Notes under the pieces: generated by a model | What the model saw: the letters and a program-made list of their open reading frames with translations, nothing else | Told to the model about the DNA's origin: nothing | Database searches by the model: none | Translations under genes and position numbers: made by a program | Source of the DNA: Ligustrum vulgare | Lineage: Eukaryota > Streptophyta > Magnoliopsida > Lamiales > Oleaceae | Direction: 5' to 3' | Length of the DNA: 64,000 nucleotides | Assembly: GCA_963555705.1 (NCBI GenBank) | Contig: OY743171.1 | Span: 27,646,852-27,710,851, forward strand | Part shown: in pieces, positions 11,801-24,500 of the stretch | Numbering within the stretch: the first letter of the stretch is position 1 | Layout: every line of letters starts with the position of its first letter

Positions 11801-14800
11801 TTCCACTGTTCTCTCCAATACACTTGGGACAATTGAAATGGTCCACTGGTAGAATAACCTATGATAAAAACATCGAGAGAATGCACTACTTAGAAAAAGT
11901 ACAACTACGTGAAGAAAGACATTATTCATACCAGACAAGACTGCAAGAACATGTTAAAAAATGGCATTATAAAAGAAATGATATGTGGGAAGAAGGTTGG
12001 AGGAAAAATTATGGTCGACGAAGACCTGGGGACTCAATTTTTGAGTCAGATTTTTTAAGTTAGAGATTGAGACTCTTTTTTTGAGTAGAAACCCTTTGGA
12101 TTTGGAATTCTTTTTTCAAGAATAGTTTTGGGGCTTTCAGTGTTCCTTTCAATGCAATTTAGACAATTGAAATCGTTCGTTGGTAGAATAAGCTATGATT
12201 AAGACACCAAGAGAATAATGCACTACTTAATAAAAGTACAACCACGTGAAGAAAGACATTATTCAAACCACACAAGAGTTTTAAAAACGTGTCAAATGGG
12301 AATTATATAAGAAATGATATGTGGGAAGAAGGATGAAGTCAAAATTGTGGTCGAAGACGACCAAGGGATGCAATTTGAAATTGAGAACCCACAAGTATTG
12401 TGAATCAATTTTTTTTCAATTAGAAATTGAGACTATTTTTTTTAGTATAATAAACCCTTAGGATTGGGAACTCCCTTTTCAGGAATGATTTTGGGACTTC
12501 CACTGTTCTCTCCAATACACTTTGGACAATTGAAGTGGTTCATTGGTAGAATAAGTTATGATAAAAACACCGAGAGAATGCACTACGTAGAAAAAGTACA
12601 ACTACGTGAATAATGCACTACTTAATAAAAGTACAACCACGTGAAGAAAGACATTATTCAAACCACACAAGAGTTTTCAAAACGTGTCAAATGGGAATTA
12701 TATAAGAAATGATATGTGGGAAGAAGGATGGAGTCAAAATTATGGTCGAAGATGACCAAGGGATGCAATTTGAAATTGAAAACCCCCAAGTATTGTGAAT
12801 CAATTTTTTTTTTCAATTAGAAATTGAGACTATTTTTTTTAGTATAATAAACCCTTAGGATTGGGAACTCCCTTTTCAGGAATGATTTTGGGACTTTCAC
12901 TGTTCTCTCCAATACACTTTGAACAATTGAAATGGTTCATTGGTAGAATAAGCTATGATAAAAACACCGAGAAAATTCACTACTTAGAAAAAGTAGAACT
13001 ACGTGAATAATGCACTACTTAATAAAAGTACAACCACGTGAAGAAAGACATTATTCAAACCACACAAGAGTTTTCAAAACGTGTCAAATGGGAATTATAT
13101 AAGAAATGATATGTGGGAAGAAGGATGGAGTCAAAATTATGGTCGAAGATGACCAAGGGATGCAATTTGAAATTGAAAACCCCCAAGTATTGTGAATCAA
13201 TTTTTTTTTTCAATTAGAAATTGAGACTATTTTTTTTAGTATAATAAACCCTTAGGATTGGGAACTCCCTTTTCAGGAATAATTTTGGGACTTCCACTGT
13301 TCTCTCCAATACACTTGGGACAATTGAAATGGTCCACTGGTAGAATAAGCTATGATAAAAACATCGAGAGAATGCACTACTTAGAAAAAGTACAACTACG
13401 TGAAGAAAGACATTATTCATACCAGACAAGACTGCAAGAACATGTTAAAAATGGCATTATAAAAGAAATGATATGTGGGAAGAAGGTTGGAGGAAAAATT
13501 ATGGTCGACGAAGACCTGGGGACTCAATTTTTGAGTCAGATTTTTTAAGTTAGAGATTGAGACTCTTTTTTTGAGTAGAAACCCTTTGGATTCGGAATTC
13601 TGTTTTCAAGAATAGTTTTGGGGCTTTCAGTGTTCCTTTCAATGCAATTTAGACAATTGAAATCGTTCGTTGGTAGAATAAGCTATGATTAAGACACCAA
13701 GAGAATAATGCACTACTTAATAAAAGTACAACCACGTGAAGAAAGACATTATTCAAACCACACAAGAGTTTTCAAAACATGTCAAATGGGAATTATATAA
13801 GAAATGATATGTGGGAAGAAGGATGGAGTCAAAATTATGGTCGAAGATGACCAAGGGATGCGATTTGAAATTGAAAACCCCCAAGTATTGTGAATCAATT
13901 TTTTTTTTCAATTAGAAATTGAGACTATTTTTTTTAGTATAATAAACCCTTAGGATTGGGAACTCCCTTTTCAGGAATGATTTTGGGACTTCCACTGTTC
14001 TCTCCAATACACTTTGAACAATTGAAATAGTTCATTGGTAGAATAAGCTATGATAAAAACACCGAGAGAATGCACTACTTAGAAAAAGTACAACTACGTG
14101 AATAATGCACTACTTAACAAAAGTACAACCACGTGAAGAAAGACATTATTCAAACCACACAAGAGTTTTCAAAACGTGTCAAATGGGAATTATATAAGAA
14201 ATGATATGTGGGAAGAAGGATGGAGTCAAGATTATGGTCGAATACAGTCACCAAGGGATGCAATTTGAAATTGAAAACCCCCAAGTATTGTGAATCAATT
14301 TTTTTTTTCAATTAGAAATTGAGACTATTTTTTTTAGTATAATAAACCCTTAGGATTGGGAACTCCCTTTTCAGGAATAATTTTGGGACTTCCACTGTTC
14401 TCTCCAATACACTTGGGACAATTGAAATGGTCCACTGGTAGAATAAGCTATGATAAAAACATCGAGAGAATGCACTACTTAGAAAAAGTACAACTACGTG
14501 AAGAAAGACATTATTCATACCAGACAAGACTGCAAGAACATGTTAAAAATGGCATTATAAAAGAAATGATATGTGGGAAGAAGGTTGGAGGAAAAATTAT
14601 GGTCGACGAAGACCTGGGGACTCAATTTTTGAGTCAGATTTTTTAAGTTAGAGATTGAGACTCTTTTTTTGAGTAGAAACCCTTTGGATTCGGAATTCTG
14701 TTTTCAAGAATAGTTTTGGGGCTTTCAGTGTTCCTTTCAATGCAATTTAGACAATTGAAATCGTTCGTTGGTAGAATAAGCTATGATTAAGACACCAAGA

Positions 14801-17800
14801 GAATAATGCACTACTTAATAAAAGTACAACCACGTGAAGAAAGACATTATTCAAACCACACAAGAGTTTTCAAAACGTGTCAAATGGGAATTATATAAGA
14901 AATGATATGTGGGAAGAAGGATGGACTCAAAATTATGGTCGAAGACAGTCAACAAGGGATGCAATTTGAAATTGAAAACCCGCAAGTATTGTGAATCAAT
15001 TTTTTTTCAATTAGAAATTGAGACTATTTTTTTTAGTATAATAAACCCTTAGGATTGGGAACTCCCTTTTCAGGAATAATTTTGGGACTTCCACTGTTCT
15101 CTCCAATACACTTGGGACAATTGAAATGGTCCACTGGTAGAATAAGCTATGATAAAAACATCGAGAGAATGCACTACTTAGAAAAAGTACAACTACGTGA
15201 AGAAAGACATTATTCATACCAGACAAGACTGCAAGAACATGTTAAAAAATGGCATTATAAAAGAAATGATATGCAGGAAGAAGGTTGGAGGAAAAATTAT
15301 GGTCGACGAAGACCTGGGGACTCAATTTTTGAGTCAGATTTTTTAAGTTAGAGATTGAGACTCTTTTTTTGAGTAGAAACCCTTTGGATTTGGAATTCTG
15401 TTTTCAAGAATAGTTTTGGGGCTTTCAGTGTTCCTTTCAATGCAATTTAGACAATTGAAATCGTTCGTTAGTAGAATAAGATATGATTAAGACACCAAGA
15501 GAATAATGCACTACTTAATAAAAGTGCAACCACGTGAAAAAAGACATTATTCAAACCACACAAGAGTTTTAAAAACGTGTCAAATGGGAATTATATAAGA
15601 AATGATATGTGGGAAGAAGGATGAAGTCAAAATTGTGGTCGAAGACGACCAAGGGATGCAATTTGAAATTGAGAACCCACAAGTATTGTGAATCAATTTT
15701 TTTTCAATTAGAAATTGAGACTATTTTTTTTAGTATAATAAACCCTTAGGATTGGGAACTCCCTTTTCAGGAATGATTTTGGGACTTCCACTGTTCTCTC
15801 CAATACACTTTGGACAATTGAAATGGTTCATTGGTAGAATAAGTTATGATAAAAACACCGAGAGAATGCACTACGTAGAAAAAGTACAACTACGTGAATA
15901 ATGCACTACTTAATAAAAGTACAACCACGTGAAGAAAGACATTATTCAAACCACACAAGAGTTTTCAAAACGTGTCAAATGGGAATTATATAAGAAATGA
16001 TATGTGGGAAGAAGGATGGAGTCAAAATTATGGTCGAAGATGACCAAGGGATGCAATTTGAAATTGAAAACCCCCAAGTATTGTGAATCAATTTTTTTTT
16101 TCAATTAGAAATTGAGACTACTTTTTTTAGTATAATAAACCCTTAGGATTGGGAACTCCCTTTTCAGGAATGATTTTGGGACTTCCACTGTTCTCTCCAA
16201 TACACTTTGAACAATTGAAATAGTTCATTGGTAGAATAAGCTATGATAAAAACACCGAGAGAATGCACTACTTAGAAAAAGTACAACTACGTGAATAATG
16301 CACTACTTAATAAAAGTACAACCACGTGAAGAAAGACATTATTCAAACCACACAAGAGTTTTCAAAACGTGTCAAATGGGAATTATATAAGAAATGATAT
16401 GTGGGAAGAAGGATGGAGTCAAAATTATGGTCGAAGATGACCAAGGGATGCAATTTGAAATTGAAAACCCCCAATGTGAATCAATTTTTTTTTTTCAATT
16501 AGAAATTGAGACTATTTTTTTTAGTATAATAAACCCTTAGGATTGGGAACTCCCTTTTCAGGAATGATTTTGGGACTTCCACTGTTCTCTCCAATACACT
16601 TTGAACAATTGAAATGGTTCATTGGTAGAATTAGCTATGATAAAAACACCGAGAGAATGCACAACTTAGAAAAAGTAGAACTACGTGAATAATGCACTAC
16701 TTAATAAAAGTACAACCACGTGAAGAAAGACATTATTCAAACCACACAAGAGTTTTCAAAACGTGTCAAATGGGAATTATATAAGAAATGATATGTGGGA
16801 AGAAGGATGGACTCAAAATTATGGTCGAAGACAGTCAACAAGGGATGCAATTTGAAATTGAAAACCCGCAAGTATTGTGAATCAATTTTTTTTCAATTAG
16901 AAATTGAGACTATTTTTTTTAGTATAATAAACCCTTAGGATTGGGAACTCCCTTTTCAGGAATAATTTTGGGACTTCCACTGTTCTCTCCAATACACTTG
17001 GGACAATTGAAATGGTCCACTGGTAGAATAAGCTATGATAAAAACATCGAGAGAATGCACTACTTAGAAAAAGTACAACTACGTGAAGAAAGACATTATT
17101 CATACCAGACAAGACTGCAAGAACATGTTAAAAAATGGCATTATAAAAGAAATGATATGTGGGAAGAAGGTTGGAGGAAAAATTATGGTCGACGAAGACC
17201 TGGGGACTCAATTTTTGAGTCAGATTTTTTAAGTTAGAGATTGAGACTTTTTTTGAGTAGAAACCCTTTGGATTTGGAATTCTTTTTTCAAGAATAGTTT
17301 TGGGGCTTTCAGTGTTCCTTTCAATGCAATTTAGACAATTGAAATCGTTCGTTGGTAGAATAAGCTTTGATTAAGACACCAAGAGAATAATGCACTACTT
17401 AATAAAAGTACAACCACGTGAAGAAAGACATTATTCAAACCACACAAGAGTTTTAAAAACGTGTCAAATGGGAATTATATAAGAAATGATATGTGGGAAG
17501 AAGGATGAAGTCAAAATTGTGGTCGAAGACGACCAAGGGATGCAATTTGAAATTGAGAACCCACAAGTATTGTGAATCAATTTTTTTTCAATTAGAAATT
17601 GAGACTATTTTTTTTTTAGTATAATAAACCCTTAGGATTGGGAACTCCCTTTTCAGGAATGATTTTGGGACTTCCACTGTTCTCTCCAATACACTTTGGA
17701 CAATTGAAATGGTTCATTGGTAGAATAAGTTATGATAAAAACACCGAGAGAATGCACTACGTAGAAAAAGTACAACTACGTGAATAATGCACTACTTAAT

Positions 17801-18506
17801 AAAAGTACAACCACGTGAAGAAAGACATTATTCAAACCACACAAGAGTTTTCAAAACGTGTCAAATGGGAATTATATAAGAAATGATATGTGGGAAGAAG
17901 GATGGACTCAAAATTATGGTCGAAGACAGTCAACAAGGGATGCAATTTGAAATTGAAAACCCGCAAGTATTGTGAATCAATTTTTTTTCAATTAGAAATT
18001 GAGACTATTTTTTTTAGTATAATAAACCCTTAGGATTGGGAACTCCCTTTTCAGGAATAATTTTGGGACTTCCACTGTTCTCTCCAATACACTTGGGACA
18101 ATTGAAATGGTCCACTGGTAGAATAAGCTATGATAAAAACATCGAGAGAATGCACTACTTAGAAAAAGTACAACTACGTGAAGAAAGACATTATTCATAC
18201 CAGACAAGACTGCAAGAACATGTTAAAAATGGCATTATAAAAGAAATGATATGTGGGAAGAAGGTTGGAGGAAAAATTATGGTCGACGAAGACCTGGGGA
18301 CTCAATTTTTGAGTCAGATTTTTTAAGTTAGAGATTGAGACTCTTTTTTTGAGTAGAAACCCTTTGGATTTGGAATTCTGTTTTCAAGAATAGTTTTGGG
18401 GCTTTCAGTGTTCCTTTCAATGCAATTTAGACAATTGAAATCGTTCGTTGGTAGAATAAGCTATGATTAAGACACCAAGAGAATAATGCACTACTTAATA
18501 AAAGTA
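8818..18506. repeat. Block 3: ABCC-dominated higher-order units
   Basis: Anchors: A8818 B9149 C9512 C9909; A10307 B10640 C11005 C11398; A11796 B12130 C12493 C12890; A13287 B13620 C13985; A14385 B14718; A15084 B15418 C15781 C16178 C16572; A16970 B17302 C17667; A18065 B18398. Unit lengths are 1489, 1489, 1491, 1098, 699, 1886, 1095 and 699 bp. Where C is doubled, the first usually has 'ctttggac' with 'agttatg' and the second 'ctttgaac' with 'agctatg'. All A units except A8818 are A2. Confidence 0.93.
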
Positions 18507-21500
18507 CAACCACGTGAAGAAAGACATTATTCAAACCACACAAGAGTTTTCAAAACGTGTCAAATGGGAATTATATAAGAAATGATATGTGGGAAGAAGG
18601 ATGGACTCAAAATTATGGTCGAAGACAGTCAACAAGGGATGCAATTTGAAATTGAAAACCCGCAAGTATTGTGAATCAATTTTTTTTCAATTAGAAATTG
18701 AGACTATTTTTTTTAGTATAATAAACCCTTAGGATTGGGAACTCCCTTTTCAGGAATAATTTTGGGACTTCCACTGTTCTCTCCAATACACTTGGGACAA
18801 TTGAAATGGTCCACTGGTAGAATAAGCTATGATAAAAACATCGAGAGAATGCACTACTTAGAAAAAGTACAACTACGTGAAGAAAGACATTATTCATACC
18901 AGACAAGACTGCAAGAACATGTTAAAAAATGGCATTATAAAAGAAATGATATGTGGGAAGAAGGTTGGAGGAAAAATTATGGTCGACGAAGACCTGGGGA
19001 CTCAATTTTTGAGTCAGATTTTTTAAGTTAGAGATTGAGACTCTTTTTTTGAGTAGAAACCCTTTGGATTTGGAATTCTTTTTTCAAGAATAGTTTTGGG
19101 GCTTTCAGTGTTCCTTTCAATGCAATTTAGACAATTGAAATCGTTCGTTGGTAGAATAAGCTATGATTAAGACACCAAGAGAATAATGCACTACTTAATA
19201 AAAGTACAACCACGTGAAGAAAGACATTATTCAAACCACACAAGAGTTTTAAAAACGTGTCAAATGGGAATTATATAAGAAATGATATGTGGGAAGAAGG
19301 ATGAAGTCAAAATTGTGGTCGAAGACGACCAAGGGATGCAATTTGAAATTGAGAACCCACAAGTATTGTGAATCAATTTTTTTTCAATTAGAAATTGAGA
19401 CTATTTTTTTTAGTATAATAAACCCTTAGGATTGGGAACTCCCTTTTCAGGAATGATTTTGGGACTTCCACTGTTCTCTCCAATACACTTTGGACAATTG
19501 AAATGGTTCATTGGTAGAATAAGTTATGATAAAAACACCGAGAGAATGCACTACGTAGAAAAAGTACAACTACGTGAATAATGCACTACTTAATAAAAGT
19601 ACAACCACGTGAAGAAAGACATTATTCAAACCACACAAGAGTTTTCAAAACGTGTCAAATGGGAATTATATAAGAAATGATATGTGGGAAGAAGGATGGA
19701 GTCAAAATTATGGTCGAAGATGACCAAGGGATGCAATTTGAAATTGAAAACCCCCAAGTATTGTGAATCAATTTTTTTTTTCAATTAGAAATTGAGACTA
19801 TTTTTTTTAGTATAATAAACCCTTAGGATTGGGAACTCCCTTTTCAGGAATGATTTTGGGACTTTCACTGTTCTCTCCAATACACTTTGAACAATTGAAA
19901 TGGTTCATTGGTAGAATAAGCTATGATAAAAACACCGAGAGAATGCACTACTTAGAAAAAGTAGAACTACGTGAATAATGCACTACTTAATAAAAGTACA
20001 ACCACGTGAAGAAAGACATTATTCAAACCACACAAGAGTTTTCAAAACGTGTCAAATGGGAATTATATAAGAAATGATATGTGGGAAGAAGGATGGACTC
20101 AAAATTATGGTCGAAGACAGTCAACAAGGGATGCAATTTGAAATTGAAAACCCGCAAGTATTGTGAATCAATTTTTTTTCAATTAGAAATTGAGACTATT
20201 TTTTTTAGTATAATAAACCCTTAGGATTGGGAACTCCCTTTTCAGGAATAATTTTGGGACTTCCACTGTTCTCTCCAATACACTTGGGACAATTGAAATG
20301 GTCCACTGGTAGAATAAGCTATGATAAAAACATCGAGAGAATGCACTACTTAGAAAAAGTACAACTACGTGAAGAAAGACATTATTCATACCAGACAAGA
20401 CTGCAAGAACATGTTAAAAATGGCATTATAAAAGAAATGATATGTGGGAAGAAGGTTGGAGGAAAAATTATGGTCGACGAAGACCTGGGGACTCAATTTT
20501 TGAGTCAGATTTTTTAAGTTAGAGATTGAGACTCTTTTTTTGAGTAGAAACCCTTTGGATTTGGAATTCTGTTTTCAAGAATAGTTTTGGGGCTTTCAGT
20601 GTTCCTTTCAATGCAATTTAGACAATTGAAATCGTTCGTTGGTAGAATAAGCTATGATTAAGACACCAAGAGAATAATGCACTACTTAATAAAAGTACAA
20701 CCACGTGAAGAAAGACATTATTCAAACCACACAAGAGTTTTCAAAACATGTCAAATGGGAATTATATAAGAAATGATATGTGGGAAGAAGGATGGAGTCA
20801 AAATTATGGTCGAAGATGACCAAGGGATGCGATTTGAAATTGAAAACCCCCAAGTACTGTGAATCAATTTTTTTTTTTCAATTAGAAATTGAGACTATTT
20901 TTTTTAGTATAATAAACCCTTAGGATTGGGAACTCCCTTTTCAGTAATGATTTTGGGACTTCCACTGTTCTCTCCAATACACTTTGAACAATTGAAATAG
21001 TTCATTGGTAGAATAAGCTATGATAAAAACACCGAGAGAATGCACTACTTAGAAAAAGTACAACTACGTGAATAATGCACTACTTAATAAAAGTACAACC
21101 ACGTGAAGAAAGACATTATTCAAACCACACAAGAGTTTTCAAAACGTGTCAAATGGGAATTATATAAGAAATGATATGTGGGAAGAAGGATGGAGTCAAG
21201 ATTATGGTCGAATACAGTCACCAAGGGATGCAATTTGAAATTGAAAACCCGCAAGTATTGTGAATCAATTTTTTTTCAATTAGAAATTGAGACTATTTTT
21301 TTTAGTATAATAAACCCTTAGGATTGGGAACTCCCTTTTCAGGAATAATTTTGGGACATCCACTGTTCTCTCCAATACACTTGGGACAATTGAAATGGTC
21401 CATTGGTAGAATAAGCTATGATAAAAACACCGAAAGAATGCACTACTTAGAAAAAGTACAACTACGTGAAGAAAGACATTATTCATACCAGACAAGACTG

Positions 21501-24500
21501 CAAGAACATGTTAAAAATGGTATTATAAAAGAAATGATATGCAGGAAGAAGGTTGGAGGAAAAATTATGGTCGACGAAGACCTGGGGACTCAATTTTTGA
21601 GTCAGATTTTTTAAGTTAGAGATTGAGACTCTTTTTTTGAGTAGAAACCCTTTGGATTTGGAATTCTGTTTTCAAGAATAGTTTTGGGGCTTTCAGTGTT
21701 CCTTTCAATGCAATTTAGACAATTGAAATCGTTCGTTAGTAGAATAAGATATGATTAAGACACCAAGAGAATAATGCACTACTTAATAAAAGTGCAACCA
21801 CGTGAAAAAAGACATTATTCAAACCACACGAGTTTTCAAAACGTGTCGAAAGGGCATTATATAAGAAATGATATGTGGGAAGAAGGATGGAGTCAAAATT
21901 ATGGTCTAAGACGACCAAGGGATGCAATTTGAAATTGAAAACCCGCAAGTATTGTGAATCAATTTTTTTTCTATTAGAAATTGAGACTATTTTTTTTTTA
22001 ATATAATAAACCCTTAGGTTTTGGAACTCCCTTTTCAGGAATAATTTTGGGACTTCCACTGTTCTCTCCAATACACTTTGGACAATTGAAATGGTTCATT
22101 GGTAGAATAAGCAATGATAAAAACACCGAGAGAATGCACTACTTAGAAAAAGTACAACTACGTGAAGAAAGACATTATTCGTACCAGAAAAGACTGCAGG
22201 AACATGTTAAAAATGGCATTATAAAAGAAATGATATGTGGGAAGAAGGTTGGAGGAAAAATTATGGTCGACGAAGACCTGGGGATGCAATTTTGAGTCAG
22301 ATTTTTTAAGTTAGAGATTAAGACTCTTTTTTTGAGTAGAAACCCTTTGGATTTGGAATTCTTTTTTCAAGAACAGTTTTGGGGCTTTCAGTGTTCCTTT
22401 CAATGCAATTTAGACAATTGAAATCGTTCGTTGGTAGAATAAGCTATGATTAAGACACCAAGAGAATAATGCACTACTTAATAAAAGTGCAACCACGTGA
22501 AGAAAGACATTATTCAAACCACACAAGAGTTTTCAAAACGTGTCAAATGGGAATTATATAAGAAATGATATGTGGGAAGAAGGATGGAGTCAAGATTATG
22601 GTCGAATACAGTCACCAAGGGATGCAATTTGAAATTGAAAACCCGCAAGTATTGTGAATCAATTTTTTTTCAATTAGAAATTGAGACTATTTTTTTTAGT
22701 ATAATAAACCCTTAGGATTGGGAACTCCCTTTTCAGGAATAATTTTGGGACATCCACTGTTCTCTCCAATACACTTGGGACAATTGAAATGGTCCATTGG
22801 TAGAATAAGCTATGATAAAAACACCGAAAGAATGCACTACTTAGAAAAAGTACAACTACGTGAAGAAAGACATTATTCATACCAGACAAGACTGCAAGAA
22901 CATGTTAAAAATGGTATTATAAAAGAAATGATATGCAGGAAGAAGGTTGGAGGAAAAATTATGGTCGACGAAGACCTGGGGACTCAATTTTTGAGTCAGA
23001 TTTTTTAAGTTAGAGATTGAGACTCTTTTTTTGAGTAGAAACCCTTTGGATTTGGAATTCTGTTTTCAAGAATAGTTTTGGGGCTTTCAGTGTTCCTTTC
23101 AATGCAATTTAGACAATTGAAATCGTTCGGTAGTAGAATAAGATATGATTAAGACACCAAGAGAATAATGCACTACTTAATAAAAGTGCAACCACGTGAA
23201 GAAAGACATTATTCAAACCACACAAGAGTTTTCAAAACGTGTCAAAAGGGCATTATATAAGAAATGATATGTGGGAAGAAGGACGGAGTCAAAATTATGG
23301 TCTAAGACGACCAAGGGATGCAATTTGAAATTGAAAACCCGCAAGTATTGTGAATCAATTTTTTTTCTATTAGAAATTGAGACTATTTTTTTTTTAATAT
23401 AATAAACCCTTAAGATTTGGAACTCCCTTTTCAGGAATAATTTTTGGACTTCCACGGTTCTCTCCTACACTTTGGACAATTGAAATGGTTCATTGGTAGA
23501 ATAAGCAATGATAAAAACACCGAGAAAATGCACTACTTAGAAAAAGTACAACTACGTGAAGAAAGACATTATTCGTACCAGAAAAGACTGCAGGAACATG
23601 TTAAAAATGGCATTATAAAAGAAATGATATGTGGGAAGAAGGTTGGAGGAAAAATTATGGTCGACGAAGACCTTGAGATGCAATTTTTGAATCAGATTTT
23701 TTAAGTTAGAGATTGAGACTCTTTTTTTGATTAGAAACCCTTTGGATTTGGAATTCTTTTTTCAAGAATAGTTTTGGGGCTTTCAGTGTTCCTTTCAATG
23801 CAATTTAGACAATTGAAATCGTTCGTTGGTAGAATAAGATATGATTAAGACACCAAGAGAATAATGCACTACTTAATAAAAGTGCAACCACGTGAAAAAA
23901 GACATTATTCAAACCACACGAGTTTTCAAAACGTGTCGAAAGGGCATTATATAAGAAATGATATGTGGGAAGAAGGATGGAGTCAAAATTATGGTCTAAG
24001 ACGACCAAGGGATGCAATTTGAAATTGAAAACCCGCAAGTATTGTGAATCAATTTTTTTTCTATTAGAAATTGAGACTATTTTTTTTTTAATATAATAAA
24101 CCCTTAGGTTTTGGAACTCCCTTTTCAGGAATAATTTTGGGACTTCCACTGTTCTCTCCAATACACTTTGGACAATTGAAATGGTTCATTGGTAGAATAA
24201 GCAATGATAAAAACACCGAGAGAATGCACTACTTAGAAAAAGTACAACTACGTGAAGAAAGACATTATTCGTACCAGAAAAGACTGCAGGAACATGTTAA
24301 AAATGGCATTATAAAAGAAATGATATGTGGGAAGAAGGTTGGAGGAAAAATTATGGTCGACGAAGACCTGGGGATGCAATTTTGAGTCAGATTTTTTAAG
24401 TTAGAGATTAAGACTCTTTTTTTGAGTAGAAACCCTTTGGATTTGGAATTCTTTTTTCAAGAACAGTTTTGGGGCTTTCAGTGTTCCTTTCAATGCAATT

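Noticed and set aside
21736..22071. Longer minus-strand open frames (111 and 118 codons) at 21736-22071 and 23805-24161
   Set aside because: They arise because the three-base-shorter 'cacacgagttt' and other local indels join frames across B and A. The two are copies of one duplicated segment, not independent support for a gene.
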